Source: Comamonadaceae bacterium (GTDB taxonomy: Bacteria; Pseudomonadota; Gammaproteobacteria; Burkholderiales; Burkholderiaceae_C). Taken from it: a stretch of DNA of 5,571 nt. The position numbers and the translations under genes are program-made. Where the stretch lies: positions 1 to 5,571 of the forward strand of contig CANIDW010000121.1 in NCBI GenBank assembly GCA_947466165.1. The letters run 5' to 3'. A model generated the notes under the pieces. That model was not told the origin of the DNA. It was given only the letters and a program-made list of their open reading frames with translations, and made no database searches. This document shows, piece by piece, positions 1 to 5,571 of the stretch (position 1 is its first letter; each line of letters begins with the position of its first letter).

Positions 1-1
1 C

Positions 2-406
2 GCCAGCTACGGGGGCGTCATCAACACCATGCCCAAGTTCGCTGCCTTTGCCTTGTTTTTTGCCATGGCCAATTGCGGCTTGCCGGGCACCGCCGGTTTT
101 GTCGGCGAGTGGATGGTGATTCTGGGCGGCGTGCAGTTCAATTTCTGGATCGGTCTGGCCGCGGCCACCGCACTGATCTTCGGCGCGGCCTACACCTTGT
201 GGATGTTCAAACGCGTTTACCTGGGCCCGGTCGCCAATGACGACGTCAAGGGCCTCTCCGATATCAACGCCCGCGAGTTCCTCATGCTGACCCTGCTGGC
301 TGCTGCTGTGCTTTACATGGGCGTGTACCCCAAGCCCTTCACTGACGTGATGGACGCTTCGGTGCTGGACCTGCTCAAGCATGTGGCCTTGTCCAAGCTG
401 AACTAA
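2..406 (+). CDS. nuoM: NADH-quinone oxidoreductase subunit M, C-terminal part (5' truncated)
   Basis: This is the last 134 residues of NuoM, an antiporter-like, proton-pumping membrane subunit of respiratory complex I. The reading frame is open to the left edge and ends at a TAA (404-406); the first ATG at 29 is internal, since the preceding residues ASYGGVINTM already belong to the family. The stretch GLPGTAGFVGEW carries the glutamate (bases 107-109) that matches the essential TM12 glutamate of Escherichia coli NuoM (E407). Two or three further hydrophobic helices follow, around the IGLAAATALIFGAAYTLWMF and FLMLTLLAAAVLYMGVY segments, and the protein ends in a short polar tail. It lies 38 bp before nuoN in the usual nuoL-M-N order. 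Nothing in the visible part looks damaged. Identity is near certain; only the 5' portion is missing because of the window edge. Confidence 0.97.
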   Translation, partial: ASYGGVINTMPKFAAFALFFAMANCGLPGTAGFVGEWMVILGGVQFNFWIGLAAATALIFGAAYTLWMFKRVYLGPVANDDVKGLSDINAREFLMLTLLAAAVLYMGVYPKPFTDVMDASVLDLLKHVALSKLN

Positions 407-444
407 AAGCGCTGCTCACTAGAACCCTATTTCAAAGAATTCAG

Positions 445-1947
445 ATGATTGACTCTTTAAGCTGGATCACCGTTTACCCCGAAATCATTTTGCTGGTCAT
501 GGCTTGCGTGATTGCGATGGTGGACCTGGGCGTGAAGACGCCGCTGCGTGGCACCACCTACGCATTGACGCTGCTCACACTGGGCGTGGTGGCGGTGCTC
601 GAAGGCGTTTACGCCAGCCAGGGCGCCACTGTCTATGGTTTTGGCAAGATGGTTGTGAGCGACCCCATGGGCAACTGGCTCAAGTGCTTTGCCAGCCTTG
701 CCCTGATGATCACCCTGGTATACGGCCGACCCTACGCGGCCGACCGCGACATGCTGCGCGGCGGTGAGTTCTTCACCCTGAGTCTGTTCTCGCTGCTGGG
801 TATTTTTGTGATGATCTCGGGTCACAACTTTCTGGTCATCTACATGGGCCTGGAGCTCATGACGCTGTCAAGCTATGCGCTGGTGGCTTTGCGCCGCGAC
901 AACGCGACGGCCACTGAAGCGGCTATGAAGTACTTTGTGCTGGGCGCACTGGCTTCGGGCTTTTTGCTCTACGGCCTGTCCATGATCTATGGCGCCACCG
1001 GCTCGCTCAATGTCAGCGAAGTTTTCCATGCCATAGCCAGCCGCCAGGTCAAGCACCAGGTGCTGGTCTTCGGCCTGGTCTTCATTGTTGCCGGCCTGGC
1101 CTTCAAGCTAGGCGCTGTGCCCTTTCACATGTGGCTGCCCGACGTCTACCAGGGAGCACCCACCGCCGTGACCCTACTGATCGGTGCGGCTCCGCAACTG
1201 GCTGCATTTGCCATCTGCATGCGCCTGCTGGTACAGGGCATGCTGCCGCTGGCGATCGACTGGCAGCAGATGCTGATGGTGCTGGCTGTGGGCTCGCTGC
1301 TGGTGGGCAATCTGGCCGCCATCGCCCAGACCAACCTCAAGCGCATGCTGGCGTTTTCAACCATCGCGCAAATGGGTTTTTTCCTGCTGGCCATGCTGGC
1401 CGGGGTGGCCGGCGGGCACTATATCAATACCACCTCTGCTTATGGCGCGGCCATGTTTTATGTCATCACTTATGTGCTGACCACGCTGGCGGCTTTCGGC
1501 ATCATCTTGCTGCTGGCGCGTCAGGGCCATGAGGCTGAAGAAATCACTGACTTGTCGGGCCTGAACCAGCGCAGCCCGCTGTTTGCCGGAGTCATGGCCC
1601 TGGCCATGTTCTCGCTGGCCGGCGTGCCACCGCTGGTGGGTTTTTACGCCAAGCTGGCGGTGCTGCAATCTTTGTTGGCGCCCGGCCTGACCGGCTACTT
1701 CTTGTTGTCGGTGTTTGCCGTGCTGGCCTCGCTGATCGGCGCTTTTTATTACCTGCGGGTGGTGAAGGTCATGTACTTTGACGCTCCTCACGCCGGTTTG
1801 CCAACCGAGATCGTTGCCCGCACTGACGCTCGCGCTGTATTGGCGCTCAACGGCGGTCTGTTGTTGGTTCTCGGCATGGCACCCGGCGGCCTGATGACTT
1901 TGTGCGGCGATGCCATTGCTGCGCTGGTCAAGACACTGGTCACCTGA
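445..1947 (+). CDS. nuoN: NADH-quinone oxidoreductase subunit N
   Basis: NuoN is an antiporter-like membrane subunit of complex I that couples NADH:quinone electron transfer to proton pumping across the inner membrane. The 500-residue product is highly hydrophobic and long enough for the 14 helices typical of the family. The hallmark FKLGAVPFHMWLPDVYQGAP lies at 220-239. By alignment from memory with E. coli NuoN, E137 matches TM5 E133, K162 matches K158, K221 matches TM7 K217, H228 matches H224, and K403 (in GFYAKL) matches TM12 K395. The TM8 lysine (E. coli K247) appears as Q251 in the segment GAAPQLAAFA, which is unusual. The ATG at 445 gives the expected MIDSLSW-type N-terminus; its ribosome site is weak (AAAGAA at 434-439), so translation may be coupled to nuoM. 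The next gene starts 4 bp after the stop. Confidence 0.98.
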   Translation: MIDSLSWITVYPEIILLVMACVIAMVDLGVKTPLRGTTYALTLLTLGVVAVLEGVYASQGATVYGFGKMVVSDPMGNWLKCFASLALMITLVYGRPYAADRDMLRGGEFFTLSLFSLLGIFVMISGHNFLVIYMGLELMTLSSYALVALRRDNATATEAAMKYFVLGALASGFLLYGLSMIYGATGSLNVSEVFHAIASRQVKHQVLVFGLVFIVAGLAFKLGAVPFHMWLPDVYQGAPTAVTLLIGAAPQLAAFAICMRLLVQGMLPLAIDWQQMLMVLAVGSLLVGNLAAIAQTNLKRMLAFSTIAQMGFFLLAMLAGVAGGHYINTTSAYGAAMFYVITYVLTTLAAFGIILLLARQGHEAEEITDLSGLNQRSPLFAGVMALAMFSLAGVPPLVGFYAKLAVLQSLLAPGLTGYFLLSVFAVLASLIGAFYYLRVVKVMYFDAPHAGLPTEIVARTDARAVLALNGGLLLVLGMAPGGLMTLCGDAIAALVKTLVT

Positions 1948-1951
1948 GCCC

Positions 1952-2251
1952 ATGAGCCAGGCAGCGCCAGTCTGGTTGGTGGTACTGCTGGCTCTGCTGG
2001 CCGCCAATTTGCCTTTCATCAGTCAACGCTTCATGCTGGTCTACCGCCTGAGCACTGCCAAACACTTGGCATTGCGCCTGTTGGAACTGGTGCTGTGGTA
2101 CTTTGTAGTCGGCGCTGTGGCCCTGGCGTTAGAGCATCAGTTTGGTCAGATCGCACCTCAGGGCTGGGAGTTTTATGCCATCACCGGCACGCTCTTTGTG
2201 ACCTTTGCCTTTCCGGGCTTTGTGCTGCGCTACCTGCTTAAATTGCGATGA
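1952..2251 (+). CDS. DUF2818 small membrane protein downstream of nuoN
   Basis: This 99-residue protein is predicted to sit in the inner membrane; its function is unknown. Three hydrophobic segments are visible at about residues 6-22, 43-60 and 75-95, separated by short polar loops. The basic loop QRFMLVYRLSTAKH and the end RYLLKLR suggest those parts face the cytoplasm. Family-like features are the NLPF motif near residue 20 and the QGWEFYAITG and FAFPGF stretches. I chose the ATG at 1952 because it gives a family-length protein and lies 4 bp after the nuoN stop; an in-frame ATG at 1910 would add 14 unlike residues inside nuoN. There is no clear Shine-Dalgarno, so it probably depends on ribosomes finishing nuoN. 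From general knowledge, DUF2818 genes recur directly after nuoN in betaproteobacteria. A link to complex I assembly or stability is inference from that position only. Confidence 0.88.
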   Translation: MSQAAPVWLVVLLALLAANLPFISQRFMLVYRLSTAKHLALRLLELVLWYFVVGAVALALEHQFGQIAPQGWEFYAITGTLFVTFAFPGFVLRYLLKLR

Positions 2252-2841
2252 CTCCGCCGTCCGCTTTACCCGAAGACGCGCACCTGACCGAAACCCGCGT
2301 GGCGAGTCAGGAACTGCTGCGCGGCCATTTTCTCCATGCCATGCGCGACACCGTGCGCCTGCCCGATGGCAACGAGGCTTTTCGCGAATACGTGATTCAC
2401 CCCGGCGCTGTGATGGTGGTGGCTGAGCTGCCGGACGGGCGTCTGGTGCTCGAGCGGCAGTTCCGCTATCCGGTGCAGTCTGTCATGGTCGAGTTTCCGG
2501 CCGGTAAGCTCGACCCCGGCGAAGACTCGCTGGCCTGCGCCAAGCGCGAGCTGCTTGAAGAAACCGGCTACACCGCAAGGCAATGGGCGCGTGCCGGTGT
2601 TTTGCATCCGGTCATCTCTTACTCCACCGAGTTCATTGACATCTGGTTTGCGCGTGAGCTCACAGCCGGCCAGCGCCAGCTCGATGCCGGCGAATTTCTG
2701 GACGTCTTCAGCGCCAGCACCGACGAGTTGCTGCAATGGTGCCGCGACGGCCGCATCACCGACGCCAAGACCCTCACCGGTGTGCTTTGGCTGCAAAACC
2801 TGCGTTCCGGGGCCTGGAGCCTGGACTGGGCAAGTGTTTGA
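2248..2841 (+). CDS. NUDIX hydrolase, ADP-ribose pyrophosphatase-like
   Basis: The 197-residue protein is a cytoplasmic NUDIX hydrolase that should split a nucleoside diphosphate linked to another group, using divalent metal. The NUDIX box GX5EX7REUXEEXGU is complete at residues 86-108: G86, E92, R100-E101, E104-E105 and G107-Y108. The preceding REYVIHPGAVMVVAEL (46-61) and FRYPVQSVMVEFPAGKLDPG are typical of the ADP-ribose pyrophosphatase (NudF/ADPRase) branch. The proline found about 15 residues after the box in that branch (SPG motif) is I123 here, within HPVISYSTEF, while the following glutamate (E128) is kept. The substrate is therefore uncertain; ADP-ribose or another NDP-sugar is likely. 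There is no SQPWPFPxS motif, so it is not NudC-like. Its ATG overlaps the DUF2818 stop (ATGA) and no Shine-Dalgarno is visible, which points to translational coupling. Confidence 0.92.
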   Translation: MTPPSALPEDAHLTETRVASQELLRGHFLHAMRDTVRLPDGNEAFREYVIHPGAVMVVAELPDGRLVLERQFRYPVQSVMVEFPAGKLDPGEDSLACAKRELLEETGYTARQWARAGVLHPVISYSTEFIDIWFARELTAGQRQLDAGEFLDVFSASTDELLQWCRDGRITDAKTLTGVLWLQNLRSGAWSLDWASV

Positions 2842-2862
2842 GTTCTGGCTCACAATCCATCC

Positions 2863-3396
2863 ATGAAAGTTCTTGACCTCAAATGCGCGCACCAGCATGT
2901 GTTTGAAGGCTGGTTTGCGTCTGAAGACGATTTTCAGAGCCAGCTCACCCGTGACCTGGTGCAATGCCCGCTGTGCGGCGATGCCGCCATCAGCAAGCAG
3001 CTCAGCGCCCCGCGCCTGAACCTGGGCGCCACGCCACGGCTCAGTCCTGCGGTCGCCAGCGCGCCGGCTGCGCCCGATGCCGGTGTGTCCGGCGCCAAAC
3101 CCACCAGCCGCGAACTTGTGCCAGCGAGCGCAGCGCCAGCGCTGTCTGCCCAAGACCTGCAGGACTTGCAAGCCGTTCAATCGGACTGGCTGAAAATGGC
3201 ACGCCATGTCATGGCCAACACCGAAGACGTGGGCAGCCACTTTGCCGAAGTCGCGCGGCAGATGCACTACGGTGAGACCGAAGAGCGCAGCATCCGAGGC
3301 CAGACCTCGCGCGAAGAAGCGGTGGCGCTGCTCGAGGAAGGCATTTCCGTGATGCCACTGCCCCTACCCGACGCGCTCAAAGGGCCGCTGCAGTAA
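2863..3396 (+). CDS. DUF1178 family zinc-ribbon-like protein
   Basis: This 177-residue cytoplasmic protein is of unknown function. The N-terminus MKVLDLKCAHQHVFEGWF, followed by QCPLCGD, is the DUF1178 signature. C8 and H12 (CX3H) with C35 and C38 (CX2C) form a plausible zinc-ribbon site. Residues 49-110 are rich in Ala, Pro and Ser and look like a flexible linker. The C-terminal part (about 111-177) is charged and amphipathic, including WLKMARHVMANTEDVG and HYGETEERSIRGQTSREEA, and ends in PLPLPD, as usual in the family. It starts 21 bp after the NUDIX stop and is probably the last gene of the nuo-linked transcript. No strong ribosome site precedes the ATG. Its stop lies 9 bp from the converging gdhA stop. 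The family call is firm; I propose no role. Confidence 0.9.
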   Translation: MKVLDLKCAHQHVFEGWFASEDDFQSQLTRDLVQCPLCGDAAISKQLSAPRLNLGATPRLSPAVASAPAAPDAGVSGAKPTSRELVPASAAPALSAQDLQDLQAVQSDWLKMARHVMANTEDVGSHFAEVARQMHYGETEERSIRGQTSREEAVALLEEGISVMPLPLPDALKGPLQ

Positions 3397-3405
3397 ACCT
3401 GCTGC

Positions 3406-4713
<1,308 letters not shown>

Positions 4714-4721
4714 GAACAAAG

Positions 4722-4726
4722 CTCCT
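4722..4726 (-). promoter_or_regulatory. Shine-Dalgarno site of gdhA
   Basis: On the minus strand AGGAG stands 8 nt before the ATG at 4713 (spacer CTTTGTTC). This is the clearest ribosome site in the window and decides the start in favour of the ATG over the TTG at 4719. Confidence 0.85.
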
Positions 4727-4742
4727 GAAGGTCAATGCTTTG

Positions 4743-4772
4743 AGCGTAGGAGCGCCCGCAGTATTTGTCCAA
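4743..4772 (-). promoter_or_regulatory. Candidate gdhA promoter (weak)
   Basis: Read on the minus strand, TTGGAC (4772-4767) resembles a -35 box. It is followed after 18 bp by TACGCT (4748-4743), a poor -10 box. Transcription would then start near 4736, about 23 bp before the gdhA ATG. The -10 match is weak enough that activation would be needed, which would agree with the dyad centred near 4800. This is inferred from sequence only and a different promoter is quite possible. Confidence 0.25.
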
Positions 4773-4791
4773 GGCCGGGTTCTGGCTTATC

Positions 4792-4808
4792 TATGCGTTT
4801 AATGCATA
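4792..4808. promoter_or_regulatory. Candidate LysR-type operator upstream of gdhA
   Basis: The dyad TATGC-N7-GCATA contains ATGC-N7-GCAT, which has the T-N11-A form (T4794, A4806) typical of LysR-type regulator sites. It lies 79-95 bp upstream of the gdhA ATG. If transcription starts near 4736, the dyad is centred at about -64, the usual place for a LysR recognition site. Outer CTTAT (4786-4790) and ATAAG (4806-4810) add partial symmetry. No LysR gene is in the window. A 5-bp dyad can arise by chance. Confidence 0.3.
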
Positions 4809-4820
4809 AGGCGGGGAGGG

Positions 4821-4834
4821 GATGGATTCCTGCC
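4821..4834 (+). repeat. Truncated copy of palindromic intergenic repeat (unit A)
   Basis: GATGGATTCCTGCC is identical to the reverse complement of 4907-4920, the outer arm of unit C. The sequence after it (4835-4848) no longer resembles the repeat, so only one arm remains. It and unit B share the longer direct repeat GAGGGGATGGAT (4816-4827 and 4849-4860), which suggests both units have the same left boundary. Confidence 0.7.
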
Positions 4835-4853
4835 CATTTATGAAGGTCGAGGG

Positions 4854-4883
4854 GATGGATCCCCGCTTTCGCGAGGATGACGG
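4854..4883 (+). repeat. Palindromic intergenic repeat (unit B)
   Basis: This 30-bp unit has the stem ATCCCCGC (4859-4866) and GCGAGGAT (4871-4878), with one mismatch, around the loop TTTC, flanked by GATGG and GACGG. It matches the inverted unit C at 23 of 30 positions. The layout GGATTCCNGC...GCNGGAATGAC resembles the short dispersed repeats common in betaproteobacterial intergenic DNA, including the neisserial dRS3 type. Membership in a named family is not established here. Confidence 0.75.
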
Positions 4884-4890
4884 GAAAAGT

Positions 4891-4920
4891 CCGTCATTCC
4901 TGCGGAGGCAGGAATCCATC
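4891..4920 (-). repeat. Palindromic intergenic repeat (unit C, inverted)
   Basis: A perfect 8-bp stem, ATTCCTGC (4896-4903) and GCAGGAAT (4908-4915), surrounds the loop GGAG; GTC and CCATC flank it. It is unit B in opposite orientation, 7 bp away, so the pair 4854-4883 and 4891-4920 could also fold into one long hairpin with loop GAAAAGT (4884-4890). It lies 44 bp after the ABC exporter stop. No T-run follows closely on the minus strand, so it is not a classical intrinsic terminator, though it might slow read-through towards gdhA. Confidence 0.8.
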
Positions 4921-4964
4921 GGCGTTTCCATCAGCCCGACGAATGAGTCCCCCGCCACTGCAGC

Positions 4965-5571
4965 TCAAACAGTGAACTGCAACTCCGCCAGGCGTGCGTA
5001 CATGCCGCCTTGCTTGACCAGTTCAGCGTGGCGGCCTTCTTCAACCACCCGGCCCTGGTCCAGCACCAGAATGCGATCAGCTTGTTGCACAGTGGCCAGC
5101 CGGTGAGCGATGACCAGCGTGGTGCGCCCGCGCATGGCGGACTCCAATGCGGCTTGCACCATGCGCTCGCTTTCGGCGTCGAGCGCGCTGGTGGCTTCGT
5201 CGAGCAAGAGCAGCGGCGGGTTTTTCAGCATGGCGCGCGCAATTGCGATGCGCTGGCGCTGGCCGCCTGACAGGCGCACGCCGCGCTCGCCCAAAAAAGT
5301 GTCGTAGCCTTCCGGCAGCGCGGTGATGAACTCATGTGCAAATGCCGCTTGTGCAGCGGCTTTGACTTCATCATCGCTGGCTTCCGGCCGGCCGTAGCGG
5401 ATGTTGTCCAGCGCGGAGCTGGAAAAGATCACCGCGTCCTGTGGCACGATGCCGATGCGCCCGCGCAGCGTCTGCAAGTCCATCTGGGCTGTGGCCACGC
5501 CGTCGAGCGTGATGAGGCCTGACTGCGGGTCGTAATAGCGCAGCAGCAGCTGAAACACCGTGCTCTTGCCC
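4965..5571 (-). CDS. ABC exporter (MsbA/LipA type), ATP-binding domain, 5' truncated
   Basis: The C-terminal 201 residues of an ABC transporter are visible; the gene runs off the right edge, starting inside Walker A (GKST at 5570-5559). The GTG at 5558 is internal, not a start. Counting from that G as residue 1, the Q-loop is VPQD (42-45), the signature is LSGGQRQR (100-107), Walker B with the ABC D-loop is [12 protein letters not shown] (120-131), and the switch histidine is H156 in IAHRL. All ATPase motifs are intact. The sequence [11 protein letters not shown] after the Q-loop and the ending [11 protein letters not shown] are typical of half-transporters in which a six-helix membrane domain precedes this domain (about 580-620 residues in total). 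Such proteins export lipids, lipid A precursors, peptides or drugs; the substrate cannot be told from the nucleotide-binding domain. It precedes gdhA on the same strand, but the 251-bp gap argues against a tight operon. Confidence 0.95.
   Translation of the reverse strand, partial: GKSTVFQLLLRYYDPQSGLITLDGVATAQMDLQTLRGRIGIVPQDAVIFSSSALDNIRYGRPEASDDEVKAAAQAAFAHEFITALPEGYDTFLGERGVRLSGGQRQRIAIARAMLKNPPLLLLDEATSALDAESERMVQAALESAMRGRTTLVIAHRLATVQQADRILVLDQGRVVEEGRHAELVKQGGMYARLAELQFTV

Noticed and set aside
1357..2019. A 220-codon open frame on the minus strand opposite the 3' part of nuoN
   Set aside because: It is antisense to conserved nuoN sequence, is rich in Gln, Arg and His without motifs, and has no ribosome site or family resemblance.
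2266..3267. A 333-codon open frame on the minus strand opposite the NUDIX and DUF1178 genes
   Set aside because: It lies wholly antisense to two genes with clear family motifs, its translation is Gly/His/Gln/Ala-rich with no recognisable domain, and long antisense frames are expected in GC-rich coding DNA.
4714..4719. TTG at 4719 as the gdhA start
   Set aside because: It would lie only 2 nt from AGGAG, while the ATG at 4713 has ideal 8-nt spacing and gives a family-like N-terminus.
4726..4848. TGAAGGTC direct repeat at 4726-4733 and 4841-4848 as a target-site duplication
   Set aside because: An 8-bp match within about 250 bp is readily expected by chance, and the DNA between the copies (the gdhA upstream region) does not look like an inserted element.
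4854..4920. The repeat cluster as a CRISPR array
   Set aside because: The units are palindromes in alternating orientation and unequal spacing, without regular unique spacers or cas genes.
4891..4920. Unit C as an intrinsic terminator of the ABC exporter gene
   Set aside because: On the minus strand the hairpin is followed by GACGGAC before the short TTTT, so there is no T-run directly after the stem.
4822..5106. A 94-codon plus-strand frame through the repeats into the ABC gene
   Set aside because: Its first part is made of the palindromic repeats and its second is antisense to the conserved ATP-binding domain; no protein family is recognisable.

Overview
The window looks like ordinary chromosome from a GC-rich betaproteobacterium. 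The best fit is Burkholderiales, probably Comamonadaceae (a Rhodoferax or Polaromonas type). I base this on the gene order nuoM-nuoN-DUF2818-NUDIX-DUF1178, on recognisable protein sequences, on G/C-ending codons, and on an intergenic repeat of the GTCATTCCTGC...GCAGGAATCCA type. The lineage is inferred from recognition, not from a search.

Plus strand, 1-3396: the end of the respiratory complex I (nuo) operon and three genes that follow it closely. They are the C-terminus of NuoM (cut by the left edge), complete NuoN, a 99-residue three-helix membrane protein (DUF2818), a NUDIX hydrolase whose ATG overlaps the DUF2818 stop, and a DUF1178 zinc-ribbon protein. The gaps after nuoN are 4 bp, a 4-bp overlap and 21 bp, so these genes are probably one transcript with the nuo genes. 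NuoM and NuoN are proton-pumping membrane subunits of NADH:quinone oxidoreductase. The roles of DUF2818 and DUF1178 are not known.

Minus strand, 5571-3406: a truncated ABC exporter (its ATP-binding domain only, running off the right edge), then a 251-bp intergenic region, then a complete glutamate dehydrogenase gene. The dehydrogenase converges on the DUF1178 gene with only 9 bp between the stop codons. The intergenic region is the only sizeable non-coding stretch. It holds a good Shine-Dalgarno site for gdhA, a possible LysR-type operator with a weak promoter, and three copies (one truncated) of a palindromic dispersed repeat.

I found no novel defence system, mobile island, CRISPR array or RNA gene. 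The points most worth a second look are an apparent Lys-to-Gln change at the central-axis TM8 position of NuoN, the uncharacterised DUF2818 protein tied to nuoN, a NUDIX enzyme that lacks the ADP-ribose pyrophosphatase proline, and the repeat cluster upstream of gdhA.
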